Source: Cyprinodon diabolis
Lineage: Eukaryota; Chordata; Actinopteri; Cyprinodontiformes; Cyprinodontidae
Direction of reading: 5' to 3'
DNA length: 64,000 nucleotides
NCBI GenBank assembly: GCA_030533445.1
Contig: CM060069.1
Location: forward strand, 2,512,756-2,576,755
Shown here: in pieces, positions 34,890 through 45,384 of the stretch
Layout of the letters: each line of letters begins with the position of its first letter
Position numbering within the stretch: position 1 is the first letter of the stretch
The notes under the pieces: generated by a model
Seen by the model: the letters and a program-made list of their open reading frames with translations, nothing else
Database searches by the model: none
What the model was told of the DNA's origin: nothing
Position numbers and translations under genes: made by a program

Positions 34890-35104
34890 AAATAATAAAA
34901 TCACAACAAGGGTCAGAGACCCCGATTGATGAATGAAAGAAGAAGACCTCTCTTCAAATAAAATCTTTTGGAGCAGCCATGTGACAATTTTACAGATGCA
35001 TTACAATTCCTATATAACATCTGACAACTTTAATTAAGACTTGTCCGTATCTGAATACTTCTAATGCTTTAAACAAAAATGTATGTTCAATTGTGTCACA
35101 GGCT

Positions 35105-35446
35105 TTAAAAAAAATCTAGAAATAAAATGAGCCCATCCCCCTCTATTAAATCTGAATAATCTAGCAGATCCGATATAAGTCTGATCTTATTATTTAAATG
35201 TCTACCTGGTATGAATCCAGACTGAGTTTCATTGACCACTTCTTCAAGAAGATTCTTCATTTTTATAGCAATATAACCTGCAAAAATGTTGTAGTCATTT
35301 TGTAGTAATGTAAGTGGTCGCCAGTTATCCAGAAGAGGTTTGTCTTTTTGTGGTTTAGGGATCAATAGAATCAGACATTGGGTCACTGTTGGTGGGAGTG
35401 ATCCAGAATTCAAACTTTCAAGATAAACTTGGTGTAAAAATGGCAA
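35105..35446 (-). pseudogene. L1-like ORF2, reverse transcriptase fragment
   Basis: The frame contains SLNSGSLPPTVTQCLILLIP, then KPQKDKPLLDNWRPLTLL, ETQSGFIPGRHLNNKIRLI and LILFLDFF. These are RT blocks 0-3 of the L1 clade. The LDFFKACD catalytic block is cut by a frameshift near 35100 and the later FADD block is absent. No function can remain. Confidence 0.8.
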
Positions 35447-35700
35447 TAGCTGCTCTGAGAACTTTCTATAAAAGTCTGCATTTAGGCCATCAGTCCCCGG
35501 TGATTTATTTCATTCTAATGTATTGATGGAGTTCCGGATGTCTTTAAATGTAATTCAAGGAATCACATTGTTCTTTAATATTTTCACTAATTTGTTGCAT
35601 TTTATTCAGAGTGTTAATATATTGCGTGAATGTTTCATCAGAACATTTTGATTGATAAAGTTCTTGGAAAAAATTTTCGCAATAAGAAGAGATTTGAACA

Positions 35701-36539
35701 TGTCATGATCTGGCCTGTTTGCTCTCCCTTAATTAGTCATTCCTTTCACCTGTCGTTTTTCCCTCCCTGCCTCAATTATAATTTATTCCTCTCACCTGTG
35801 TCCTCTAGTTTATATTCAGTTCAGCCTGAGCATTCAGGGCCAGATCATTGCTTGTCTTTCTGTCAGTCTGTCTGTTCAGTTTTATTTGGTTCCTGTCCTG
35901 GATCCTAGCAGCCAGTGGTAAGAGGTTTTTAGTGTTTGTCTCGTCTCGTGATTGTCCACTGTTCCTCCCCCGCGGAGTCCTCTGGGTTTTTGGCTCATTA
36001 TGGGGGGAGGTTCAGTTTTTATCAAAGTAAGCCTGGCTCCAAGGGAGGAGACCAGTTTAAAGTCCTGCATCAAGTTCTGGTTCCACGTCCTGTCTCGGTT
36101 ACCCTCTTCCACTGTGCCTGCCTGGCTGCACCTGATCCTGTCTGCTCCTGTGCGTGACCACCTGGTCATGTTCTGGTCCCAGTCAGACTCTGAACCCTCC
36201 TGGAAGCCTGTGGATGCCTGGAAGTCTGGATCCTGCCACGTGTTTCTGTTCCTGCCTGATCTGGAATCTGCGTGTTCCGTCTGTTCCTGTCTGTTCTGGA
36301 TCCCTCACCAGGATCAGCTTCCAGCATAACCTCTGGGACTGCAGCACTGGGGATATTCGTGGTCTGGACTGTTAAACCAGAGTGTCTGAGATTGGGCGGT
36401 GCCCCGCCCCCCCGCCTGCAGTGTCCGCGAGCCACAGCTCCGCTTTTGTTTTGTTTTGTTTATTTAATAAACCTGTTTGAACTTTCCTACTGACTGTCTC
36501 GCCTTGAATACTGGGTCCATCTGTCTCGGTTTCATGACA
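35701..36539 (+). repeat. Solo LTR with perfect 5-bp TSD
   Basis: It begins TGTCATGATCTGG and ends GGTTTCATGACA. It is flanked by GAACA on both sides (35696-35700 and 36540-36544). A polyadenylation signal (TTAATAAACCTG) lies near 36465. It splits the L1-like element. Open frames inside it on both strands carry no domain. Confidence 0.92.
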
Positions 36540-37752
36540 GAACAGGGTCTTCACGGAAGTTATTATTGATTTGAAGTTTCATAATACTGTTAGATGTTTG
36601 GTGTTTTTTTTTCTAATCTAAAAAAAACATTTTCTTCTAACCACTTTTGTCTTGATCTGATGTACGCCCCTTTAGCTTTGGAAATGTAATTATTCTCTAG
36701 GTTCAGCTGTAAATGGTCTAATCTAATCTTTTGGTTTATATTTTCTGGCAAAACATTGTTCAATAAGATAATTTCTTTTATTCTGATTCTACTTTTGCTT
36801 CTCTTTTAGCAATCTCAGCTCCCGTTTTCATCAACATTTTTCAAAGCTCATATTTTAGGAGTTCCCAATTTTTACTGAATTCCTTCTGACTTTGAGTGTA
36901 TTCCAATAGTTTGTAATTGTTTAATATTTTCTTCTACTGTTTTATTTTCTAACAGTGAAGGGTTGAGTTTCCAGTAAGCTGTAATTTTATTTTTTTCTGT
37001 ACTGTTTCATTTAGTATTTTCAATTAAAATTAAGTTTATGGTCTGAAAAAGGGTCCGGAAGAATCTCTGACTTAATATCATCAGCTATTAAATCAGATAC
37101 CAGTCAGAAATCAATTCTTGATTTAAAGGAGCCAGTTTTGTTTTGCCACGTAAATTCAATTTTGGAGCTATTTTTTAGTCTCCATACATCAGTCAGGCCA
37201 AAGGTTGACATAAAGTTTTCTAGAACTGTGTTTGAATTTGTATTAGCCTTTAGAGGAAATCTATCTAAAGCATCATTAAGAGTTAAATTGATAATAATAG
37301 CCGATAATAATATTCATATTGTGATATTCTCCAAATACGTTATTCACCCCATTACTTAATCTATCATAAAGTTGCATATTTTCTGCTTTGGTATTGTATC
37401 CATATATATAGAACCCAACAAAAAAATCTTAATTTATTGATACAACTAATAAAACAAAAAGTCCATATGTATCTAAGAGTGAACATAATACATCTACACT
37501 GAAGTTTTTTCCGTAATATTGCCACCCCTGCTAATTGAGTAGTGCAGAATTTGCAGAATTTGGTATCATCTGCAGTTGAGCGAGTTTCTTGAATAAAACA
37601 GAAATCCGCTTTAGAATTCTTAATGTATAAAAAAGTTGGCTTTCTTTTAGTTTTGTTCCTTAACCCTTAAGCATTGAATGAAATAACTTTAAAAAAAGAA
37701 ATGCTACTAAGAGATGTAGCTTCTAACCCTCAAAATTGAGTTACGGGAATAT

Positions 37753-38181
37753 CTAAAAAAGTCTCCCAACAGAGAAATTATAATAAACGGAACTTTTGCA
37801 TCTCAAGATGACTTTTATCATCAGCAGGTTAAACTTCTTTCCTCTTTCCTCCTTTGTCAATAAGAAAGGCTCTGGGACCGACGTAGAAGGCTGTCTTCCC
37901 TTCTTCACCTGCTTTTTTCTTCTCTGACGGTCCTCTGGGGAGAAGTCCTCCTTGAAGCGCAGGTTGTTTGATTTTAGAAAAGATGACTGCTTGGCCGCCT
38001 TCCATACCGCATCCCTGCAGTGTCTCATGGAGAACTGGATCATCACTTCTCGAGGACGTCCCGTGCTTGTGACGCGACCCAGCCGGTGTACGCTGTCAAT
38101 GACGTCCGGTGGTTTTTCTTTGCATTCTGGTCTTCTGGCAAATGGAAATAACCTTGATACGAACATCTTATCCTTCTTCAT
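37753..38181 (-). pseudogene. L1-like ORF1p, RRM/C-terminal part
   Basis: DVIDSVHRLGR, RPREVMIQFSMRHCRDAVWK and LRFKEDFSPEDRQRRKK are the RNA-recognition and C-terminal nucleic-acid-binding segments of L1 ORF1p, which coats LINE RNA as a trimer. The block is out of frame with the N-terminal coiled coil at 38207-38521, and the start of the RRM is missing. The last residues run past the normal end. Confidence 0.75.
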
Positions 38182-38206
38182 TTACTCTTGAAAGTCTCAA
38201 GTCCCA

Positions 38207-38521
38207 TCATCTTTTATAACGTGAAAGTTCGAGCAGCTTATTTTCCATTAGGAGCACCCTTTTTTCTGTTTTTTCAACTCTCCTGACGGTTTCTGTCTTC
38301 ATTTCTTGCATTTCTTTCATTTCCTCATGGATATAAACCACCGAATCTTTGAGATTATTTATGCTTGCTTGAAGACCGTCCGCCCTATAATTTATCATCA
38401 ACTTTAAAGTTGCTATGATGTTTTCAGCGAAGTCGTGGCCGTCCATTGATTTTTGACTTTTAGCCGACATCTTTGTTGGTGTATTTTCTGTGCTTTTTTT
38501 GTGCTTACCACTTGCAGACAT
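38207..38521 (-). pseudogene. L1-like ORF1p, N-terminal coiled coil
   Basis: A Lys/Ser-rich start (MSASGKHKKSTENTPTK) is followed by a heptad-like helix (LQASINNLKDSVVYIHEEMK, then VRRVEKTEKRVLLMENKLLE). This matches the trimerising coiled coil of ORF1p. It stops at SRYKR by frameshift. The ATG at 38521 is a plausible native start. Confidence 0.65.
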
Positions 38522-38634
38522 TCTTTGAAGTTTTCAGGACTTCTTTTTTTAAGAAATTGTAAGCACAATACTTAATGAAGGTCTCAGAATAAATGCTTCC
38601 CTGCATTAAAGCACCAATAACAGCTCCCAATCAA

Positions 38635-39225
38635 GGGGTACCCCTTTTTCATTATTCTGCTTCATTCTAACTCTATTCTCCCACTCAGAATCTGTTAGTT
38701 CAATCTGTAACATTCTGCTCTCTCTGCTTTTTCTTCATCTGGTTTGTTCCTGTTTGGCTGTGACTCCATCCTGGAGAGGAATATATAAATGACTGACTAA
38801 CTGGATGTGCTCTCTTCATCCTCTGACATGGGAGCTGGCTCGGAGCTCGTCTGCCTGGCTGTGTGCTTCCTGGACGGGGCCGCCTGTGGAGCTGGTTGAC
38901 AGTTGCCTTTTGTATCTATGCTTCTTTTTCTATGTCTGCTTCTGTCTCCTTTAACCCCAGTCGGCCTCAGCAGATGGCCGCTCTCACTGAGCCTGGTTCT
39001 GCTGGAGGTTTCTTCCTGTTAAAAGGGAGTTTTTCCTCTCCACTGTCGCTACAAGCATGCTTGGTATGAGGGACTGCTGAAGAGTCAATGAGTCGATGCA
39101 ATCAACTTGTTTTCCTTGGATAGATAACTTTGACTGGATGATCTGGTAAACTTGTCTTGTAAAAGTGTCTTGAGATGACATGTGTTGTGAATTGGCGCTA
39201 TAGAAATAAACTCAATTGGATTGAG
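38635..39225 (+). repeat. L2/Rex1-like LINE 3' tail, copy C
   Basis: It matches copy A (26.78-27.45 kb) from CCCTTTTTCATTATTCTGCT through to the terminal AATAAACTCAATTGGATTGA. An internal segment of about 120 bases is deleted near 38785. The 5' end lies just beyond the start of the L1-like element. Confidence 0.8.
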
Positions 39226-39453
39226 TTGTTTATCCATGTACAATAAGAGCCTGTATTTATTTATTTACCAAAATCTGCAACTATGATATTTATACTTTGT
39301 CACACTACTGCGTTTGCACTATAATAGCATATGATAAATGTCAATGTACATAAAATCACTTTACAGAATAAGAGACGCCTTTGATAGCCATCCTTTATTT
39401 CTTACATATTCAATATATGTATAAATTTGTTTTAGCCTGACTTTCTACACTTA

Positions 39454-39698
39454 CAGTATCACCCATTCAAATGGCCCTTCCCTGTCAAACTCCAGCTGAA
39501 TGGCACCCAACCCCCTCCTTCTCCTGGGCGTGCATATTTTTTTACTCTGACTCCCCCCAATCACTGAATTACAGGATCTGACCAGGAATTATGCTTCTCT
39601 TTAGATCTTAATGTCCACAAATCATGACAGAAAGAATATTTTAGTACAAACATTGATTTACAGACATTGATAGTACAACATTTGAATGGCTACTACTG
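39454..39698 (+). mobile_element. TA-flanked MITE, copy 3 (compact)
   Basis: 245 bp bounded by CAGTATCACCCATTCAAATGG and the inverse of CCATTCAAATG..AGTAGTAG, with TA at 39452-39453 and 39699-39700. It is the uninterrupted reference copy for the family seen at 2.26 and 7.51 kb. It ends 189 bases from the gfra exon. Confidence 0.8.
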
Positions 39699-39886
39699 TA
39701 TCCTGATGCACTGTTTCCTTCTTTTTCAAGTCCTGTTGTTTATTAGAGCTGATGTAATAAGTGAATTTCTCTGTTGTGAGATCAATAAATCCTTTAATAA
39801 TAATAAGTCCTGTCCGTCGCTCTATCCCTCATCTATCCATTAATCCAGATGTCTGTTTTAAGGAACAAATTGTGAAGTGGACATAC

Positions 39887-39996
39887 CAATGAGACCAATG
39901 TAGGACATGAGGCAGCCAATGTAGTTGTCATAAGGGCAACTGGTGACTGTTTGAGACGTCATCTGGCAGTTCATGTGGAAATCAGCGAGACGAGAC
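39887..39996 (-). CDS. gfra2: GDNF family receptor alpha, first visible exon
   Basis: 110-base exon, acceptor TCTGTTGCTGTAG, donor CATTG/GTATGT. It encodes the start of GFR-alpha domain 3: SRLADFHMNCQ, then QTVTSCPYDNY and SYIGLIG. The first base completes a codon with the previous exon, which should end in a Cys-Arg of the LCRSRLADF motif, and that exon is not in the window as far as I can see. Cysteines at NC, SCP and CL are conserved family positions. GFR-alpha proteins bind neurotrophic factors (neurturin for GFRA2) and signal with RET. Similarity to GFRA2 is strongest by memory (SRLADFH.NC, QTVTSCP.DNY). The family call is firm, the paralog call is not. Confidence 0.93.
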
Positions 39997-41145
39997 CTAC
40001 AGCAACAGACAGAAACATGTTAATCTCCCATCTGAGTGCTAAATGCAAATGGTAAAATTAACACTGTGGCTGGCTAAAGTTCAGCATCTCTAATGGAAAA
40101 ACATTGTTTATGGTATTGTTAACGCTTTTTGATTACTTTCCAAATTCAATGTATTTATATTTTATTGAACATTACAAAAAATAAATATAAAGGGATATAC
40201 CAAACATGTTTCTTCAAACTCGGAAAGCCAACTGACGACTTATCTAGGGTGTCTCCCACCTTTCCCATAGAATTTATTTATGATGTACACAGTCTTTTTA
40301 CTGCGTTTGGCAGCTTTACTAAAAAATGAATTCCAGAGGTTTCAGTGACACAATTTAATGTAGTGATTAAAAACAACTCAGTGGATATGAGACTGTTTTT
40401 TGTTTTTGTATGGTTTGATATGAGTGCAATACAGAGTAGAAGAACTTCTGAAATTATTTTACCCATACATAGACAAATTAATTATGTGGGAAATAAGGAA
40501 TTACCTTAGAGTTAGGATTAGGATGAATTCCTTGATAACCAACTCAGCCTACTGATAGGTAAGAGACACAATCTGAAGCCATTCAATGGGACTGATAACC
40601 ACAAATAATGGCCATTTATTGGGCTGATAACATCCAAAGGGGCTGCAGACAGTTATTATTTACTGTATGATGGAAGACAGATTCAAACTCAGAAGGCTAA
40701 CTAACTCAAGACTAAAGCCGACTAGAACTATCATATATAGTATTGACTGAAATGTCACTAAAACTAATAGTTTTCGTCCTGAAGATGAAAACTAAGGCCG
40801 TTTCTCAATCTGTGTACTTGTGCATTTTGTGTGTTTGTGAAACGTCAACAGCCTCAACCCTAGTGCTGTTCCAATTCACAAGAAGGAGAAAGTGCAAAGT
40901 CCCTGGATGATGTTCTCGCCCCTCCCTCTTTACCCAGCATGCGTCAGAGCAGGCTTGTCTGTTCTCCAGACTGACAGCTGTCCCAGCATGCACTGCGGCA
41001 GCAGCAGCTTTAAATTGAGTATTAAGTTAAAACTTTTCTTTTATGTTAAGGTCGTTCTATAAAAGTAGGTTTTATAATCATTTGAAGTGAGAACATTATA
41101 CTTTAAGCTACACTATATGGCCCATTTACTGATTTAATGAGTAAT
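39997..41145. other. Intron upstream of the gfra exon, no element recognised
   Basis: AT-rich sequence with short ORFs only. I looked for the preceding GFR-alpha exon on the minus strand here and further right and did not find it. Confidence 0.4.
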
Positions 41146-41690
41146 AAAAAAAAAAAAAAAATCAGATGCTGAGTGGACCGTTTCAACCAACGGATCTCCG
41201 TGTCTTACTGCAGCCAGGGCTAACATTAGCCCGTCTGCAGCAGCCAGGGCTAACGTTAGTTGGTCTGCAGCAGCCAGGGCTAACGTTAGTTGGTCTGCAG
41301 CAGCCAGGGCTAACGTTAGCCGGTCTGCAGCAGCCAGGGCTAATGTTAGCCCATCTGCAGAAGCCAGGGCTAACGTTAGTTGGTCTGCAGAAGCCAGGTC
41401 TAACGTTAGCCGGTCTACAGAAGCCAGGGCTAACGTTAGCCAGTCAGCAGCCAGGGCTAACGTTAGCCCGTCTGCAGCAGCCAGGGCTAACATAAGTTTG
41501 TCTGCAGAAGCCAGGGCTAACGTTAGCCAGTCAGCAGCCAGGGCTAACGTTAGCCCGTCTGCAGAAGCCAGGGCTAACGTTAGCCAGTCAGCAGCCAGGG
41601 CTAACGTTAGCCCGTCTGCAGAAGCCAGGGCTAACGTTAGCCGGTCTGCAGAAGCCAGGGCTAATGTTAGCCCGTCTGCAGCACCCCTCT
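41146..41690. repeat. 30-bp minisatellite after a poly-A run
   Basis: An A-run (about 41146-41161) is followed from about 41205 by 16 units of roughly 30 bases (some 27). The unit centres on CAGCCAGGGCTAACGTTAGC and ends in a GGTCTGCAG-like spacer. The palindrome GCTAACGTTAGC recurs in most units. Because the unit length is a multiple of three, several frames on both strands stay open and give repetitive peptides (LQQPGLTLVG or SAEARANVSP types). I treat these as non-genic. Confidence 0.93.
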
Positions 41691-41699
41691 CTCTGCATA

Positions 41700-42299
41700 G
41701 CCGTGTGTGAAGGACCGCTGGCTCTGATGGCGAGTTTTTTGTTTTATTTTGCCAAATGTTAATTTTATCTGTGTTTATCTGACTGTGTTTATTATTATTC
41801 CCCCACTAAACGAATAAAGAATGTATTGTTATCTAGAGACTATTAGTAACAAGAGGTTAAATTCAGCTACAGATGAGTTGAGTGTGTGGTGATGTCATCA
41901 GTACGCTTCTGTTCCTATTGACATATATTTATGCTGCGTGCCCCTGTTTTCCCGGAGTCCAGACTTTCCTGTGTTCTTCTTCTGTGTTACTTGATGAGGA
42001 CGCGATTCCGTACTTGCGTTCTTGAGAAGTGAGAAACAGCCTAAGATTAAAACTAAGATGGCTGCTAAAAACAACACTGGTTATTCCCAGAACTATATCT
42101 AGGCTATAATGTTTGCTCCACCCACCTATGATCCAAAGAAGAAGTCATTGCTTTTTTATCTGTGTCACTTCCCGACTAAACATATATGGCTCCAAGGTAT
42201 GAGCAAGCCTGCCTGGTGCTGGCTAACTTCGCATAAATAATTACAATGGTAATTAATGTGTTACTGCTTTTGTGAAACCAAGTTTATTTGGGTTGGTTT
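41700..42299. other. No gene seen
   Basis: This is the sequence between the minisatellite and the nested LINE. No terminal repeats or domains were seen. Confidence 0.4.
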
Positions 42300-42443
42300 T
42301 CTGAAAAATCTTGGTTTTCATTAAATATGGAATCAGAGGAGTGGTATATGAGTTTGTGAAAAGTTACCTGAAGGACTGAAAACAATTTGTAGATGTAAAT
42401 AATAAAAAATCTGCTATATACCACATTAGTTGGGGAGTACTAC

Positions 42444-43181
42444 TGTCATAATGGGCTTTAAAGATCTGACCCACATCCAGATAACCACTCAGAGACCAAG
42501 GGTAAAAGTTAACTGGTTTATTGAGGGTTAGCAAAACACCGATGGAGAGAGATATTCTGCTGGGTAATACTGTTGGACCTCAGCGGACTGGTGAACCGGA
42601 ACTGGAAACTCTGAAGGGGAGATCACAATGATCAGTTCAGGGACCATGGGAAAAAAGACAGGGACTAGTATATTGCTTGAGAGGCACTCATGGTTGGGGA
42701 GCTCTTGGTTATTCCTTGGATCCAGTTTGTGAGGTTAAACCCTGAGAAGAATGAACTCGTTGGAGAGCGTACAGGCAGATTAACGGTGGACCCAGAGGAG
42801 TAAAGGAGCGGACTGTCACTTGTTTTTCCAGAAGTGGACTTGAACGGATCATGCGGAGGTTTCCCCTTGCTCAGTGTGACTCAGTTAATCCTTCCGGGGG
42901 GGCGGGGGTTAGAAGGTCCACAGGCTTATCCAGTGATACAGGAAGGCTAACTGCCGAAGAACAAAGACAAAGCAAGTTTAGACTCAGAGAGACAAGGCTA
43001 AGGTTAGACTCTGCTAATCTCAGTTTGGCTAGAGTCTCAATACTGGCAAACACTCTGGCGTCGAGGTAGTGACAGCCCGCTGCTCAAATACTCCTCTGGT
43101 AAAGACCCAACGAGCCGCAGGTGTGCAAGGAGGCCCAACCAGAACAGGGCACCATCTGGTACACAAACCGGAATCGTAACA
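42444..43181 (-). repeat. Solo LTR with perfect 5-bp TSD
   Basis: The plus-strand ends are TGTCATAATGGGC and GAATCGTAACA, flanked by ACTAC (42439-42443 and 43182-43186). Similarity to the chromovirus LTR is visible at the 3' end (TGTCAT.ATGGG, GGGTAAAAGTTAA, TTTATTGA), so it belongs to a related family. Removing it restores the LINE frame between HISWGV and QGSVVG. Confidence 0.92.
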
Positions 43182-43240
43182 ACTACAAGGTTCAGTTGTT
43201 GGACCTTTACTTTTTCTTTTGTATATTAATGACATCACTT

Positions 43241-44827
43241 TAGGCAAAAGGCAACGCAAACTTATTTGTATTGCACAATTCATTACAAAGAAGATGCAAA
43301 GTGCTTTACATGATTAAAATATATGAAAATAAAAAGAATCAAAGCAAGTAGGACAAAAAATATAAATAAAATGCAGAAACAAAAAAGAACATTAAAAACA
43401 GTTGGACTAAAGAAAATATAAAAGCAACTAATGATGATGAACTAATGATGTTTCAGTTGAACTGTTTAACTAGAACAGTCAAAGGCAATCCTAAACAAAT
43501 ATGTTTTTAGTCTTGATTTAAAGGAACTCAGGCTTTCCGCACTTTTACAGTTTTCTTTGTTCCAGATAAGTGGAGCATAGGAACTAAATGCTGCTTCTCC
43601 ATGTTTAGTTCTGGTTCTAGGTATGCAGAGCAGGCTGGAGCCAGAAGACCTGAGTGGTCTGGAGGGTTGATACACTGATAGCAAGTCTGTGATGCATTTA
43701 GGTGCTAAACAATTCAGAGATTTATAGACTAACAGAAGTATTTTAAAGTCTATTCTCTGAGATACAGGGAGCCAGTGGAAGGACTTTAGAACCGGGGTGA
43801 TGTGCTCTAATTTCTTAGTCTTAGTGAGGACACGGGCAGCAGCGTTCTGGATCAGCTGCAGCTGTCTGATCCACTTTTTAGGCAGACCTGTGAAAACACC
43901 GTTGCAGTAATCAATTCGACTAAAAATAAACGCATGGATTAGTTTTTCCAGATCATGCTGAGACATTAGTCCTTTAATCCTGAAAATGTTCTTCAGGTGA
44001 TAGAAAGCCCACCTTGTAATTGTCTTTAAATGCTTTTGGAGGTTCAAGTCTGAATCGAGCACTACACTTAGATTTGGGTCCTGATCAGTGGTTACTACCT
44101 GAAGCGACTGAAGCTCTGTGCTAACTTTAGATCTCTCCTCTATTGGTCCAAAGATTATTACTTCAGTTTTGTTTTTATTTAGTTGAAGAAAATGATGGCA
44201 CATCCAGGCATTGATTTCTTCTAAGCATTTCCTCAGTGCTTGAATTGGTTCATAGTCACCTGGTGACATGGTGATGTAAAGCTGTGTGTCGTCTGCATAG
44301 CTATGGTAGCTGATGTTGTTGTTTTTTATTAACTGAGCCAGAGGGAGCATGTAGATATTGAATAGGAGGGGACCCAGGATGGACCCTTGGGGAACCCCAC
44401 ATGTGATTTTTGTCATCTCTGATGTAAAGTTGCCTACTGATACAAAAAAGTCCCTGTCCTTTAAGTATGATTTAAACCAGTTGAGAGCTGTACCAGAGAG
44501 GCCGACCCAGTTTTCCAGGCGCTCTAACAGGATGGAGCGATCTACAGTATCGAATGCTGCACTGAGGTCCAATAGTACCAGCACTGTGGTTCTTCCACAC
44601 TCTGCATTTATACGGATGTCATTAAACACCTCGATAAGGGCGGTCTCTGTACTGTGGTGAGCACGGAAACCTGATTGGAACACGTCAAAGCGGCTGGTCA
44701 TATCTAAGAAAGTGTTTAATTGTTGAAACACTGCCTTTTCAAAAATCTTACTGATAAATGGGATGTTTGAGATGGGCCTGTAGTTCTGGAGTAGTAGTTT
44801 CTCTAAATTGTACAGGCGGCACGATTC
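43241..44827 (-). pseudogene. L2-clade LINE, RT to C-terminus plus 3' UTR
   Basis: A 421-codon open frame (44731-43466) extends upstream in the same frame to about 44827 ([19 protein letters not shown]). The RT has [56 protein letters not shown] and the catalytic YADDTQLY. The thumb and C-terminal part contain [15 protein letters not shown] and [20 protein letters not shown], ending [15 protein letters not shown]. The 3' UTR ends near 43241 with AAGTGCTTTGCAT-like sequence (reverse of ATGCAAAGTGCTTTACATG). The 5' half, including the endonuclease, is missing. The long open frame suggests this is a comparatively young copy. Confidence 0.92.
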
Positions 44828-44872
44828 ACCATGAAAGTAATTCAGCCTGATGATATTTACACCGCATCAGGA

Positions 44873-44944
44873 ACCGTTCCCCCATGTAAAGCAGGGGGAA
44901 CGCTATCTGACGGGGTTTATAGGCCCGTCAGATGGCGTTCCCCC
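44873..44944. repeat. Double hairpin of GTTCCCCC / GGGGGAAC units
   Basis: 44894-44914 (GGGGGAACGCTATCTGACGGG) pairs with 44924-44944 (one mismatch) around a 9-base loop. The preceding GTTCCCCC at 44876-44883 can pair with the same GGGGGAAC, giving two mutually exclusive hairpins. It lies between the L2 LINE and the hAT-like fragment. No gene overlaps it. Confidence 0.8.
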
Positions 44945-45082
44945 CTGATGTCATTTTCGTTGAGTTGCAATAAATGCTAAACTCTCTGCAGGTTCTTGTC
45001 TTTGTCGTCCGCTCTATTCAGCTGGCTTTGGAAACACACGGCGAGAAGGTGGGGGCTGGGTGGTGTGGGCTACGGGGCGAGA

Positions 45083-45229
45083 AACGCAAAAAGTAACGGA
45101 ATAGTTACTTTTACTAGTAACTAGTTACTTTTATTGTGGAGTAACTCAGTAAGTAACTCAGTTACTTTTTGGGAGAAGTAACTAGTAACTATAACTAATT
45201 ACTTTTTTAAAGTAACATGTCCAACACTG
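45083..45229 (-). mobile_element. hAT-like non-autonomous element, one end
   Basis: Read on the minus strand it starts CAGTGTTGGACATGTTACTT and continues with tandem GTAACTGAGTTACT and GTTACTAGTTACT words. This is a very common fish hAT MITE terminus. The opposite terminus was not found. The element ends exactly where the LINE frame resumes (GCAGATGAG). Confidence 0.6.
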
Positions 45230-45342
45230 CAGATGAGACAACCTTGTTTTATTCATGGTTCAGCAATAATTGATTATCTTTAAAACAAAGTTCATGATAT
45301 TTTGTAGTGGCAAAAAAAAAAGTTGAACCACAATTTTATGTT

Positions 45343-45384
45343 CGTGCATTTAGCAGATGCTTTTAACCAAAGCGACTTACAAAG
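45343..45384 (+). repeat. Short repeat fragment (TTTAGCAGATGCTTTTAACC type)
   Basis: TGCATTTAGCAGATGCTTTT and AAAGCGACTTACAAA form the widely dispersed fish repeat core with one or two changes. Only about 42 bases are present, inside the LINE relic. Confidence 0.45.

Larger units (their letters stand above)
34890..38525 (-). mobile_element. L1-like LINE, degraded, with a nested solo LTR
   Basis: Minus-strand order is ORF1 (38521-37753), decayed ORF2 endonuclease (about 37680-36600) and ORF2 RT (35446-35000). The endonuclease region shows KADFCFIQETRS near 37600. It ends within the RT, near a GCSKRF-like block at about 34960. A solo LTR is inserted at 35701-36539. All ORFs are broken. Confidence 0.75.

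Noticed and set aside
35848..36435. Several overlapping ORFs on both strands
   Set aside because: They lie wholly inside a solo LTR with a perfect target duplication and have no domains.
41166..41710. Repetitive ORFs over the minisatellite as a real protein
   Set aside because: All open frames follow from a repeat unit divisible by three. There is no unique sequence, splice context or signal peptide.
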